DNA from: a virus
Direction: 5' to 3' (one strand)
IMG/VR virus record: IMGVR_UViG_3300009506_000013
Coordinates: 1 to 64,000 of that record
DNA: 64,000 bases
The notes beneath the pieces were generated by a model. It was not told the origin of the DNA. It made no database searches and saw only the letters and a program-made list of their open reading frames with translations. Shown in pieces: positions 40,801 to 49,968 of this stretch. The number at the start of each line of letters is the position of its first letter. Positions within the stretch are counted from its first letter, which is position 1. Position numbers and translations under genes: made by a program.

Positions 40801-41957
40801 ATGCTGGTATCATCCTTCGCATATACCTGTAAAGCGTCACCCTCTATCACAGTCTGACCCAACGCTTTCAGCACGATTATGTAGGCCGCAGTTCCCCCGG
40901 TATTCTCCAGCTCCAAGACCAGCTTGGTATCATATTCTGTCGAGGTAATGTCGATGTTACTGGTCAGGTCCGAACCGCTCCCGATGGCATTCGAGTTTGC
41001 TTCCAGAGTAATCGTGCCCCAATCCGCAACAGCAAGATCCCGGCCCTCTGGTGGATATGGAATCTCCACTATGATGGTTTCGCTTGCCCCAATCTGGAAT
41101 GCCTCTCCGGTGTTCCCGTTCGCATCCCATATATCTACAATAGACTTGAGCTGTTTGGTTGCGCTCAGGTTGTAGGTCTTGACGCGGGCCTCGATGTAGT
41201 TGTACATCTCATCATCAGTATCAACAGGCACAATCTTTTTATAGCGGATGGTCCCGGCCAAAGCATTGGTATATGTGGCCTGACTTACTGTGTGAGGAGA
41301 GTTGAACCTGTGATCGCGGGCTTCAAATACAATCTTACCATCCTTTCCCTCACGGAGGAAACCACCTTCTGACTCTTCGATATCCCGCAAGACTTGAAGA
41401 CCGTCCAGTTGTCCTCCGGCCCAGAACCTTGGCCATGTACTCTTTCCAGTATCCACCAACCGATCACCAGCGGGCCAGCTTATTGCATCAAGTACAACTC
41501 CAACCGCCGCGCCGGATGCTATATTTGTTTGCATTGCTACGCTAATATTCTTGTTTTTCTTTACTGTGTACAGCGCTCCTCTGGCCGTTATAACAACCCG
41601 GTAGTCATTCCGCGTAGAGCCAAACTCTGTAGGTATCGCACTCAGCCTTCCCGCAAACATCACTACTTCGCCGCCACCACTTATCTCCATCGTGATCTTG
41701 ATCCGGCGATCTCGCTTAATGTTCCCGTATAGCGGGCCACTGCTGTTAAACCTGGAGAAGCGGAGATCAGAGTTGTTCAGGGAAAGGGTCAGCTTCCCGG
41801 CAACACTCTTGCTTACAAGGCCAGAACTTCCTTCCCGGCCTCTCGTGAATGTTATCTCGCCGTGGATATAGGAGGAGACATCATCATATGTACCATCGTA
41901 CAAGCCGGAGTTTGTCCAGTCGATGTATACCTTATAATCGCCCCATACTTGACTCAT
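37806..41957 (-). CDS. large tail tip / fibre protein with internal repeats
   Basis: 1383 residues. N-terminal ~480 residues have a tail-tip-like beta-domain pattern. A FnIII-like domain lies about 683-750 (GYYLYIGTSPGSYGSP...YYAAISAYD). Two long repeats (about 605-690 and 855-940) share AANALL, KFTPVEKL and FQALADYLNNG; both are followed by LWISDAQL(D/S)TTTTI. An alanine-rich coiled coil lies about 804-858. The C-terminal ~400 residues include a beta-rich fibre-like part. ATGA overlap with the tape measure. Receptor contact is the likely role. Confidence 0.8.
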   Translation of the reverse strand: MSQVWGDYKVYIDWTNSGLYDGTYDDVSSYIHGEITFTRGREGSSGLVSKSVAGKLTLSLNNSDLRFSRFNSSGPLYGNIKRDRRIKITMEISGGGEVVMFAGRLSAIPTEFGSTRNDYRVVITARGALYTVKKNKNISVAMQTNIASGAAVGVVLDAISWPAGDRLVDTGKSTWPRFWAGGQLDGLQVLRDIEESEGGFLREGKDGKIVFEARDHRFNSPHTVSQATYTNALAGTIRYKKIVPVDTDDEMYNYIEARVKTYNLSATKQLKSIVDIWDANGNTGEAFQIGASETIIVEIPYPPEGRDLAVADWGTITLEANSNAIGSGSDLTSNIDITSTEYDTKLVLELENTGGTAAYIIVLKALGQTVIEGDALQVYAKDDTSISDHGKNDWRIPAKFISSQAEAQAFCDYYLSVYKEPRNALMITLDCNAAAAHLAEAQTRDISDRITVVTEDGLSGDYFVEQIAHRIYDNDRHEMTLLCSAVVGTEWGTSTESYTPKVVDSPPQFEVIEGATGFADDDPSAGYVSWTGVVVVYKDVRYAITDGNTNSAWIYWDPANPDVFGTSSSLPSSSYYVIGYNDGGTLTRLYRSSDSATVYGDVAAANALLSDIASDAKFTPVEKLAARKEWEKIIQEWYRLNAEASSYGITDEKNAMDAAFQALADYLNNGVWTGQIAAGTYVDFVWLPNTEPDLDGYYLYIGTSPGSYGSPIDVGNVTSYTHQFTSAGIYYAAISAYDTGAEEGSKSDEMIVMDVPLWISDAQLDTTTTIVAETFRNKWKAYYDTREALRNKIAEVIDNAVDSAAATASTAINNAAAAAQDAADAADDAAAASAAASAASQAASDAQDDADAANALLADIAADSKFTPVEKLSVRREWEGIAAEVSGLDSLATAYSITTEKIAYDNAFQALADYLNNGTWSSGIPLWISDAQLSTTTTIASSTFRGKFTDYYDARTALLNKVSDLAKSIADASALTSTWDGVTGTGKPDDNADVTGDNTSNNTSNVGTDTASQVNSSVDKTDASLNSDGTLTDVPLEQIDYAKIPGQTLFVESFENPNVLSYWVQYSTYNGTPTRTTGGVTGKYVISCAGCVGRYLAGFYIPYNKNWLYRISAKAKRTVTGASGNQKIYVGFLCVDSNYNSLGSRYPVSALDMYGWTIDTWTDVVGYMSGEGTGVGGTELDDPTNPQTAVTNTRYLLPIFILNYNDAVAANEAEIDCVRVEVFDEVGQVMLYTVAAADGNVNADKVVSTSINDLAVLEAAINDAEIILRHMTEAAVGVALGSSASGDWANGAVSSTPVTVDLSSIVPAGYNKASLSCIIGSGTGTPLYNIYEYGQGGYNSIRGYCTSAAIGVTGVIGLDSSRRAQCSCGSSRSFIITVMAYFL

Positions 41958-44900
41958 GGTTGCTGTAATATCCCGTTAAAGCTCCCACCAGCAGTAGCCT
42001 CTTTGATGACCCTATAAATCATGGTCTCTAGGTCAGTGGAGCTGTATATGTTCCCGTTATTCTCCAGAACAGCATTTAAGATAATTGATTCCGGACCTGT
42101 TGGATTGGTTGGGTAGTCTGCCGGATTGGTGGAGGCGGGCGTGGTTTGCTCTGGTGTAGCTTCTGCTACCGCCGCCAGCGGACTACCGAATACAATCGCA
42201 TCGTTCATCTCTTTGATCTTTTCGAGGATGAGATCAATCTGCTCCACGGCGGCTTCCCGCGCCGTCACAAACGCGGCGGCAATATTATCAGACACCAATG
42301 TAAATTGACTCTCGATGGTAGCCGTTATCTCGTCAGCGCGGGATTGAAGCTGGGTCTGAGCCTCGTCGATATAGTCCATGACCCCTTCCTTCTCTGCTAA
42401 ATACGCAGCCTCCATAGCTTCTTTGGTTTTCTCCAGAAGAGCAGAGGTGATGGTATTGAAGCCGGCATCAAGTCTTTCCACGGCCAACTTGCCCTCTTCA
42501 CCACCATAGGTTGTTAGCATATCCCGAACCATCTGGCCTTCGGTCCCTACAAGTGTTCCGGACCTTTGGAATGTACTCACTGCGCTCTCCCAGCTCTTCA
42601 TTCCGCCCACCAGCTTCGCAATACCTTCGAACACCTTCGGGTCAAATCCCTCTGAGAAGAGCTTATCCATCACGCCCTGATCCCAAAGGCCCGTCATCAC
42701 ATCTTGTAGTCCGGTAGTCTCAGCTACAAAGGCATTCATGGAGTCACGGAACTCATTGAGGCTAGCGATGGTCTGATTCATCCCCTTCAGGTCTGTAGCT
42801 CCTTCAACAGTTTCGCCAAAGTCTTGCATAATCTGGTTGAGGTCAGGTAGGATCTCGCCTGTCTGCCGGAAGTGGTCCACGAGCTGTCCGAAATAGTTGT
42901 TGGTCCGGATTAATGAGGCAGACTCCTCCAAGGCCTCTACTTCCCCACCCAGCTCCTTCACCTTCTCGCGGAAGGCATCCGTCACTTTGCCTTGGTTTAT
43001 AAACAGTTCAATCATCCCGTTCCCGGCAACCTGGAAATTCTCCAACCCGGCCTTTATAGTCTGAAATCCGTATGCGATTGTATCCAGCTCTGCCAACTCT
43101 GCGGCATTATTCTTCATACTCTCCAGCACCGCATCCACTTCGGCCAGCTTCCCGGCAAAATATTCGGAACTATCTGCATAGGACTCCAACTGATCCCGGT
43201 TCTCTTCTATATAGGTAGTGAACTCTTCGCTGGCGCGGCCCGCTTCTTTCATAGCGTCGTAGTATTCCATGAACCCTTGAGCCGTTTCCAGCGCTGTGCT
43301 CCCGCCCATCTTCATAGCTTCGGCAATGTCTGGGAACGTCTTTGCCAGTTCCTTCCCCAATCCCGAAGTTTCATACCATACCTTGTTCAGCGCTTCCCAA
43401 TCCCCGGTCAGCATCCCCTCCTCTACAGCACTTCTAAAGTCCTGCCCCCAGCTCAAATGGCCTGTCTTCGCCATACTAGGTTCCAGCCGTTGTAATAGTT
43501 GTTCCAGTTGCCCTTGAGATTGGGCCAATGGTATCAGCTGTTCTGCGATGAACCTGGGGGAGCGGATCGCTTCTGCCCGGTGGCCATATAGTTGTGATTC
43601 GCTCCAGCCGTATTGTTGCATGGCGGCGGTGAATTGCTCTTGGCTCATTTGAAGGCCTGCATCCCGGCCCACCTCCATATAGCCCGCTTCCCAAGCATTC
43701 TTCCCGTTGATTGCTTGGATACCTTTTATCATCGCACCTGCGGTGGCCCCGACTGCCGCACCTATGGCAGTTCCTATCCCAGGCAGGATCATAGTTCCTA
43801 TGCCCATTCCAGTAAGAGCGCCACCACCAATCGACTTACCCCAACCTGCGGCCCCTCCTTGGCGGATACCCTGGGAAAGTAGACTTGCCCCCAATCCAGT
43901 TTCCAAGCCAACTACGCCACCAAAACTACCACCCAAAGACCGTCCCAACATATAGCCGCCCGCGCCGCCTTGAAGAACTCCACCCCAACCATTCGAGCGC
44001 ATCCCGTTCGCCGCCAACAATGCTCCCCCGGCGAACATGGCACCTCCAGCAATACCTGAATCTCCTCCAAGGCCCGGTATCATTCCGGCCAACGATCCTG
44101 AAGCCCTCTTCTGAAGAGCGCCAGTAAGGCTCTTCATCAGGTTGCCCAAGGCCTCTTTGAACGGGTCAAAGAAACTCTCCAACAAGATCCGGAAAGCCAT
44201 CCGGCCAAACTCTTCCAGCGTATCCAATATCATCTGTGTTCCGCTCTTTGCGCGGAATACAATGTCTGTAATACCTTGGCTCCAATCCGTCACGATAGTG
44301 CTGACCTGATTCTCCCATACCTTGGTTGTTTCCTTTGCGGTATCCTTGGTGAAATCCTTGATCTTTTCATCCATCTCCTTAATATCCACAGGAAGGTTCG
44401 TGTACAACTTCTTTAGTGTCTCGATGTACTTCTCCCAAGCCGGTAACATCTCGTGTTTCAGAACTGTATTGTTCCCGTCCATGATCTCCTTGAGCTTTGC
44501 GGCGTACTCTTCCGGCCACTGACCATTCTCATCGCGCAAACTCGCATAGTAGTTCATCCAGACAGGCAACATTCTCTCGCGGACATTTACATCTGTATCA
44601 AAAGCCATTTCCTCCAGAGTCTTCCGTATATCCTCCGGTACAGTCCGATTCTGTTTAATATACTCCGACATAAGGTTTGTTAAGCCGTCTGACATGGTCC
44701 GTACACTTTGCATTCCGTCTTTCTGGAGGAAACGGAAGGCCTCTTCCATTTCCTTTATGTTCTGGCCACTAGACACGCCTAATCGGGCATACATCGTGGC
44801 GAGCTTTCCGGTGTAGTCGATGCTCTTCTGAAATTCACCGTTCTGTTCTCTGAGGTTGCCCTTATTCTTGGTTATAATCGCATCATATTTTGTAAGCCAA

Positions 44901-46957
44901 GCCATAGCGAATTTGTACCCGTCCGAAAGGTTATCCACCTTCCCTTGGGCCTTGGCCAATTGGGCCACGTGCTCTGCCAGGCCTTGTGCGTTCGCGGCCA
45001 ACTCCTTATTGGTCAAATTCGCAATAGCTATCGGCAACTCTGTACTCAGTATAGTCTTGAGCCTCTCCTCTTCAGTCTTCAAGTCTTTGGCTTTTTTCTT
45101 TACTTCCTCGAAAGCCTTGGCCTGTTCATATAGCTTGGCCACTACTGGCGGAATTGCGACTCCCATTAGCTCAGACTGCTCCACTGCGGCTATGATTTCT
45201 GAACTTAAGGCCTTTACAGTTTTGGAACTATTGATCCCGGCCCGGTCTAATATATCAAGTGATTTCGCCAGCTCTTCGGCGGGCTTTATAGCTTCATTTA
45301 TACCCTTCATCAATTCTTGAAGAGTTTCATACTCTTCTTCAGTCAGTTCAGATAGTGTACTGAGCACTTCCCCGTTCTTGCCCATTATCACATACATATT
45401 GTTATATTCCGCTAACAATTCATCTGGAATGCCCAAACCATTCACTACTTTGTCTTGTAAATCTGAAAGCCGGATAGCATAGTCAGTAAGTTTTTCACCT
45501 TCTCCCCGCGCAACCTCTAAACCAAGTTTGTTCAGATCCTCCTCTGCCTCTTTGATCTTTTCAAGAGCCTCTGGAGTCACAATCCCCATCCGATACAGCT
45601 CATCGTTCCATTCCTTTATTTGCTTTTTATGTGTGCTCCAAATCGCATAGCCCGCAATACCAGCCGCCAGCGCCGCCAGCCCTCCTGTTGCTGCCGCCGC
45701 TCCCGCTCCAATAGCGGACAGCCCTGAAATAAAGCTTGTCAATATCGCTTGGCCCTTTAATGCGGCAAAGAAAGCCAAGGTGCCTACGGTAAGAGATCCA
45801 ATATCAACATTCTTTATTGCCTCCCCTAAAGTTTTAATTGTCGGGATGAGTGCGCCCTTTAGCTTCATTACTACACCATCCACCTGCTTTTGAAGCTCGT
45901 TCATCGTCTTGGTCCACTGCGCATCTATCGTCTGCATCTGCTTTTCGAAAGCGGTGGCGGTATTCCCGGCAGTATGTTGCATTTTTTCGAGAATGCGGGT
46001 GTACTCTTCCGATTGCTTCCCGGTCAAGGCCAACGCCGCACGCAAGGCACGGATATTCGGGAACAAGGCCGCTACAGCTTCCGCATCTCCTTTAACCTTC
46101 TCTGCCATCTCCCCCAAAGCTACTGCAAGACCTTTCGATTGGACTGCGCTGGCGGTTAATTCCAGGTTGTACTTCTTGGCTACATCAACAGCCTGTGTAG
46201 TTGGGCTTAAGAAGTTTAACATGGCGGCGTTGAGCGAAACAACAGCCGTAGCAGTGTTGAAACCACCCTTTGTTAAGGTAGCAACAGCCGCACCAACTTC
46301 CTTCAACCCAACTTCAAGAGCGGCGGCAGTCGGGATAGCCGGACCAAGAGATGCCGCCAACTCCGCGCCCGTTGTTTTACCTTGTTTGATAATTTCGAAG
46401 AGGTCATCTGTAACCTCTCCAGCCCTGTCCGCTGACATCTGGTAAGCGTTCAGGATTGTAGTCATGATATCGACAGCGGTGAATGTATCCGTGAGTGCCG
46501 CCCGTGCGAACTCCGCAGACTTCCCAACAAACTGAACTGCCTTCCCGGCCTCCACGCCGGCAGACAGCGCCTGATACAAGCCCTTGGTAAGCTCAGCGCT
46601 TGTTCCCAACTCTGCACCAAGGCCTCTCAACTCTTCTCTCATTGCCGCAGTGTTGACCTTCGCAGTATCTAAAAGAGTGGTGACATTTGCAAATTCCTTA
46701 TCAAACTCAACCGCCGCACCGATCCAACCACGGATTGCGCTAACTATGGCCAAACCTCCGAATGTTAAACCCAAACCAGCAGCAATTGATTTGACGTTTT
46801 TGAGCGTACCTCCGAAGACACTGGCTGCCTTCTCGCCTTCCTTAAAAGCCTTGACCCCGGTGGTGCCTACTTTCTTGTAAGCACCGTCCAGAGTCTTCAT
46901 CTGCTCCAAGGTGGCTTTGCCGTTTACAACCCCAACTTTGAAGAATAAGTCCGGCAT
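41954..46957 (-). CDS. tape measure protein
   Basis: 1667 residues. N-terminal TMP core with ADTFTAVDIMTTILNAYQMS and long helices, a membrane-active-like hydrophobic centre (GGLAALAAGIAGYAI; later Gly/Ala-rich AGAMIKGIQ), and coiled C-terminus. Follows the chaperone pair by TAATG overlap. At about 0.15 nm per residue the length predicts a tail near 250 nm. Confidence 0.93.
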   Translation of the reverse strand: MPDLFFKVGVVNGKATLEQMKTLDGAYKKVGTTGVKAFKEGEKAASVFGGTLKNVKSIAAGLGLTFGGLAIVSAIRGWIGAAVEFDKEFANVTTLLDTAKVNTAAMREELRGLGAELGTSAELTKGLYQALSAGVEAGKAVQFVGKSAEFARAALTDTFTAVDIMTTILNAYQMSADRAGEVTDDLFEIIKQGKTTGAELAASLGPAIPTAAALEVGLKEVGAAVATLTKGGFNTATAVVSLNAAMLNFLSPTTQAVDVAKKYNLELTASAVQSKGLAVALGEMAEKVKGDAEAVAALFPNIRALRAALALTGKQSEEYTRILEKMQHTAGNTATAFEKQMQTIDAQWTKTMNELQKQVDGVVMKLKGALIPTIKTLGEAIKNVDIGSLTVGTLAFFAALKGQAILTSFISGLSAIGAGAAAATGGLAALAAGIAGYAIWSTHKKQIKEWNDELYRMGIVTPEALEKIKEAEEDLNKLGLEVARGEGEKLTDYAIRLSDLQDKVVNGLGIPDELLAEYNNMYVIMGKNGEVLSTLSELTEEEYETLQELMKGINEAIKPAEELAKSLDILDRAGINSSKTVKALSSEIIAAVEQSELMGVAIPPVVAKLYEQAKAFEEVKKKAKDLKTEEERLKTILSTELPIAIANLTNKELAANAQGLAEHVAQLAKAQGKVDNLSDGYKFAMAWLTKYDAIITKNKGNLREQNGEFQKSIDYTGKLATMYARLGVSSGQNIKEMEEAFRFLQKDGMQSVRTMSDGLTNLMSEYIKQNRTVPEDIRKTLEEMAFDTDVNVRERMLPVWMNYYASLRDENGQWPEEYAAKLKEIMDGNNTVLKHEMLPAWEKYIETLKKLYTNLPVDIKEMDEKIKDFTKDTAKETTKVWENQVSTIVTDWSQGITDIVFRAKSGTQMILDTLEEFGRMAFRILLESFFDPFKEALGNLMKSLTGALQKRASGSLAGMIPGLGGDSGIAGGAMFAGGALLAANGMRSNGWGGVLQGGAGGYMLGRSLGGSFGGVVGLETGLGASLLSQGIRQGGAAGWGKSIGGGALTGMGIGTMILPGIGTAIGAAVGATAGAMIKGIQAINGKNAWEAGYMEVGRDAGLQMSQEQFTAAMQQYGWSESQLYGHRAEAIRSPRFIAEQLIPLAQSQGQLEQLLQRLEPSMAKTGHLSWGQDFRSAVEEGMLTGDWEALNKVWYETSGLGKELAKTFPDIAEAMKMGGSTALETAQGFMEYYDAMKEAGRASEEFTTYIEENRDQLESYADSSEYFAGKLAEVDAVLESMKNNAAELAELDTIAYGFQTIKAGLENFQVAGNGMIELFINQGKVTDAFREKVKELGGEVEALEESASLIRTNNYFGQLVDHFRQTGEILPDLNQIMQDFGETVEGATDLKGMNQTIASLNEFRDSMNAFVAETTGLQDVMTGLWDQGVMDKLFSEGFDPKVFEGIAKLVGGMKSWESAVSTFQRSGTLVGTEGQMVRDMLTTYGGEEGKLAVERLDAGFNTITSALLEKTKEAMEAAYLAEKEGVMDYIDEAQTQLQSRADEITATIESQFTLVSDNIAAAFVTAREAAVEQIDLILEKIKEMNDAIVFGSPLAAVAEATPEQTTPASTNPADYPTNPTGPESIILNAVLENNGNIYSSTDLETMIYRVIKEATAGGSFNGILQQP

Positions 46958-47361
46958 TAGAATACCCTCTTTGTTGCGGCCCGGTAGATCCTTAGCAGTT
47001 CGAACTCTGTTTCAGTGATTGTAGAAGGCTCTACAAGCCCGAACTCCATCCCATCCAATAAACGGGCCACAATTTCGATTAAACCGCTGTACAACCGATA
47101 ATTCATGTTTTGCTCCGCGCTTGCCTGTTTCAGCGGATTATCTTTACACTTGTGACAGGCGGATGGATTAATTTGTAGTTTCTTACACTTTAAATCCATC
47201 TTTAATAATTTCGCAACGCATTGCTGTTTCTCTTCTAAAGAATCATCAGGTTTGGCGATGTTTGGGTAGATCCAGCGCCAGTTGGGTTCGTGTTCACAGC
47301 CCTGACTTCCCCGCTCCATATACAACTTTAGAGCTTCGGCAAAACCAGCGGCTGTCGTCAG
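46957..47361 (-). CDS. tail assembly chaperone, frameshifted extension (gpT-like part)
   Basis: The -1 frame after the slippery site encodes 134 residues, ending in TAATG with the tape measure start. It is open upstream through the slippery site and has no good start of its own (first codons TTG, then ATG at 47319). A CHKCKDN cysteine cluster is present. It is expressed as a 393-residue fusion with the gene at 47358, as in lambda gpGT. Confidence 0.85.
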   Translation of the reverse strand: MTTAAGFAEALKLYMERGSQGCEHEPNWRWIYPNIAKPDDSLEEKQQCVAKLLKMDLKCKKLQINPSACHKCKDNPLKQASAEQNMNYRLYSGLIEIVARLLDGMEFGLVEPSTITETEFELLRIYRAATKRVF

Positions 47362-48137
47362 TTTCCCCGCACGGATCTTTCTGCTCTTGAGAACAAGTAC
47401 TGGAGTGCGGCCCGTTTAAACAAGTATGGAACCTTATCCAGCCAGCTCTCTTTGTTAGCCTCGTTACAGGGTGCCTCGCCCATGACAATTCCGCCATCAT
47501 CGAAGCATGACCGGATCAGCTTCCCGTACAGCGTAGTCAATGCTTCATGGTTGTAGTTGACGCGGAAGCCTCCCCCGCGCAACCCTTGCTGGATCTGGGC
47601 CCGGTCCCACTGAAGAGAATCCATCGCTGTTGGCGGGTTGAAGATCTGGGGAATGACGATATTCTGTTCAATCCCGTCCGCATCCACCAAAGCAAAGTTC
47701 ATCCGGACCACCGCATCATCCAGCAGGGCATCCAAATCCAGGTCCGCATCCGGATCAGTAATCTCCGGAATGTATCTTGTGATTCCGTTGTAGCCTTGTT
47801 CTATGACGTGCTCCTTGATGCCGTATCGAGCATCTAGCTTTTCCAACTGTTCCGGCGTTATTGTTTTGTAGCTCTTGCCGGAACGGATCTTGGCGTCAAT
47901 GAAGTTGTCTTCAAAGAAGTCCCGCGCCGCCGTGGCTTTCCCTTCTTTTACATCCCAAGCATCAATGTCATCTTTGGCCTGTTGGAGATGTCCGGCCCGT
48001 TCCTTCAGCATCTGGATCATAAGCCTGTTATTATAGGGCTTCATTGCCACTATAATCTCCAACGGGTGCGGGAGTAAATCGTGTCGCAACCGGAAGAAAA
48101 ATTCAAGCCTTTCGGCATTTAGGTCATAATTCATCAT
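47358..48137 (-). CDS. tail assembly chaperone (gpG-like)
   Basis: 259 residues, helical, between the tail tube region and the tape measure. The final codons are GGA AAC TGA; with the preceding G they form the slippery heptamer GGGAAAC. Position and frameshift are diagnostic of the G/GT chaperones even though sequence is divergent and longer than lambda gpG. It should bind the tape measure during tail assembly. Confidence 0.8.
   Translation of the reverse strand: MMNYDLNAERLEFFFRLRHDLLPHPLEIIVAMKPYNNRLMIQMLKERAGHLQQAKDDIDAWDVKEGKATAARDFFEDNFIDAKIRSGKSYKTITPEQLEKLDARYGIKEHVIEQGYNGITRYIPEITDPDADLDLDALLDDAVVRMNFALVDADGIEQNIVIPQIFNPPTAMDSLQWDRAQIQQGLRGGGFRVNYNHEALTTLYGKLIRSCFDDGGIVMGEAPCNEANKESWLDKVPYLFKRAALQYLFSRAERSVRGN
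47361..47367 (-). promoter_or_regulatory. programmed -1 ribosomal frameshift site G GGA AAC
   Basis: The heptamer fits X XXY YYZ in frame and sits directly before the TGA at 47358-47360. Slipping back one base gives GGG AAA CTG, in the open 134-codon frame. Lambda uses GGGAAAG at the same place in its tail genes. Confidence 0.85.
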
Positions 48138-48832
48138 TGTGGTAATGCTCCTTTCTTTTTACGTTTTGATTTTTTGACTACGGTCTTATCAACTTTGCTA
48201 ATATCGTGACAACCGGCATTCTGATCTGACTCCCCCAGCTTATTCAGCACGAGATGGTCTGCCGTGATCTCCTCCAGAGTAACCATCTTGAATCCGGCCT
48301 CTTTCGCCTTCCAACAGAAGTAGGCATCCTGTCCGCCGTAAGGATAGTTGGTCTTGACTAGCTTCCAAGCCCGCTTTACACAACTGCTTCCCGTGTGACA
48401 GGATGCGACCGAATAGCCAGTCATAAACCAAGGCTCTGCTATTCCCTCGAATACTGCCCGCTTTACCAGCGTACAGCCCAAAGACACCCATAACAAATTT
48501 CCATCATCATCCCTCTTCTCAGAGACCACCCCAGGTTGCCTTTTCAGGAAGTAGTTCACGGCCACGATGTCATAGCCTTGATTAATTAATTCCAGCATCT
48601 TTTCCAGTATACCGGGAGGCACAACAACATCCTCTTCCACGAACCAAATAAGATCTGAACTTTGGTCCAAGAGCTTTGCGGTTACTTCGTTGAAGCTATC
48701 TGGAATGTCGAGGTCCCAACTGCGCTCTTCAATAGAGTCATGGCCCCGTAAATTTTTCTCAATGGAATCTGAAGACTCTGAAAATTCCAAGCCTCGTGTA
48801 GGCCTTGCTAGACCGATCATACACACCCCCAT
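48134..48832 (-). CDS. glycosyltransferase-like protein in the tail operon
   Basis: 232 residues. The block LIWFVEEDVVVPPGILEKML followed by VAVNYFL, GCTLVKR and PWFMTGY parallels the protein at 60629 (VWLVEEDTVPPPLVLSVML, GCMLISNG, DPWF). The EED is the DXD-like site of GT-A folds. Basic C-terminus (KKSKRKKKG). Located between tail tube and chaperone genes, an unusual place. Confidence 0.7.
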   Translation of the reverse strand: MGVCMIGLARPTRGLEFSESSDSIEKNLRGHDSIEERSWDLDIPDSFNEVTAKLLDQSSDLIWFVEEDVVVPPGILEKMLELINQGYDIVAVNYFLKRQPGVVSEKRDDDGNLLWVSLGCTLVKRAVFEGIAEPWFMTGYSVASCHTGSSCVKRAWKLVKTNYPYGGQDAYFCWKAKEAGFKMVTLEEITADHLVLNKLGESDQNAGCHDISKVDKTVVKKSKRKKKGALPQ

Positions 48833-48840
48833 TCCACCTC

Positions 48841-48870
48841 AGGGGCCAAGCCCCATAAAGACCGGCCCCT
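48841..48870 (-). terminator. hairpin after the tail tube gene
   Basis: AGGGGCC/GGCCCCT stem on the minus strand, with an alternative inner GGGGC/GCCCC helix. No U-run follows, so it may be a processing or weak termination signal. Confidence 0.45.
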
Positions 48871-48880
48871 GATTTGTACC

Positions 48881-49924
48881 CTACGCCGCCACTAACAGGT
48901 AGGTGTCATCTTCATCCGTGCGGACGGTAACAGAGCAATAATCCTCGCCACTGTACTTTAGCACAGACTCTTCATCGAACGGGATGGTGTATACAACTTG
49001 ATCCTGTTCCTCTCCGAAAGACTCTGTTGGAATCTTCAGGTGTGGAATTTCGATGGTCACCGTATAGTACATCCCGGTGCTCGCGATCTCATCCCCCACC
49101 AGTTCAATAGTCAACGAGCATTCAGTATTGTTCTTGAACAAGGTTCTCTGATCGGAGTTTTCGAACAAGGTAACCACTTGCCCGCTGATCCCCTGTTTCC
49201 CGATCAAAGACTTGGTAAGCAGATCCTTTGACCCGGCGGCATTGCCCGGTAGATACCAGTGGGAAGCTCCCTGTGTAGCCATAAAGCTCCAGCTGATCAA
49301 CTTGGTAGAGATATCGACCGTGCCCCCACCATAAGCATTGAAGCTGAATGTTCCCTTTAAGGTTTCAAAGAAACTTCCTATAGCCGCCGCATCCGGAAGA
49401 CTGGTTGCGTTCGTAGCCATCTTCTGGGCCACGCCCTGCCAAGCTATTGTACACATCTCAGCGAGCGCACCTGCCATAGTAAACTGCTCAACGACAGCGC
49501 CGCTTATGATGTTCTGTTCGACTCCCCCCAACTTCTCAATAAAGGTTGTATACAAGCAAGTCGGATTGCTCGCCGGATCTTGGAAGGTGAACTTGTGATC
49601 ATATACAGTCGGCTCTGCTGAACTGGGGTTGGTCGAAGCCAGATTCCCCATGACGAAAGCAGGAGCGAACAAAGCGGAAAGATTCGACAAAGCATATTCC
49701 CGGTTGGGAATAGAAATTCGCTTTGTGGTAGGATCTTGGAAAGTTGCGAATGAGTGCCCCTTTCCATACCAATCCTTGTCGCTTGTCCGGTTTGGATATT
49801 CCTGCAGAGAGGGCGCAAAGGTTGAGTACGGTAGCACACGGTCAATGTTGCCTGTTGCTATCGCCGTGCCGATTGCGCTCTGCTTATTTAGGCTAAAAGC
49901 CATTTCCAGATCTATACCACGCAT
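48881..49924 (-). CDS. major tail (tube) protein
   Basis: 347 residues. Long beta-rich protein (YTVTIEIPHLKIPTE, VTVRTDEDDTYLLVA), start ATG 49924 with GGAG upstream. Position after head-completion genes and before chaperones, plus size, fits the tube protein; the C-terminal Ig-like part may be exposed. Confidence 0.75.
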   Translation of the reverse strand: MRGIDLEMAFSLNKQSAIGTAIATGNIDRVLPYSTFAPSLQEYPNRTSDKDWYGKGHSFATFQDPTTKRISIPNREYALSNLSALFAPAFVMGNLASTNPSSAEPTVYDHKFTFQDPASNPTCLYTTFIEKLGGVEQNIISGAVVEQFTMAGALAEMCTIAWQGVAQKMATNATSLPDAAAIGSFFETLKGTFSFNAYGGGTVDISTKLISWSFMATQGASHWYLPGNAAGSKDLLTKSLIGKQGISGQVVTLFENSDQRTLFKNNTECSLTIELVGDEIASTGMYYTVTIEIPHLKIPTESFGEEQDQVVYTIPFDEESVLKYSGEDYCSVTVRTDEDDTYLLVAA

Positions 49925-49968
49925 ATTACTTTTTCTCCATTAAAGGCCAGCTACGCAGCCAGCATTAT

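Noticed and set aside
48841-48870. Firm Rho-independent terminator after the tail tube gene
   Set aside because: A hairpin is present but no U-run follows, so it is listed with low confidence only.
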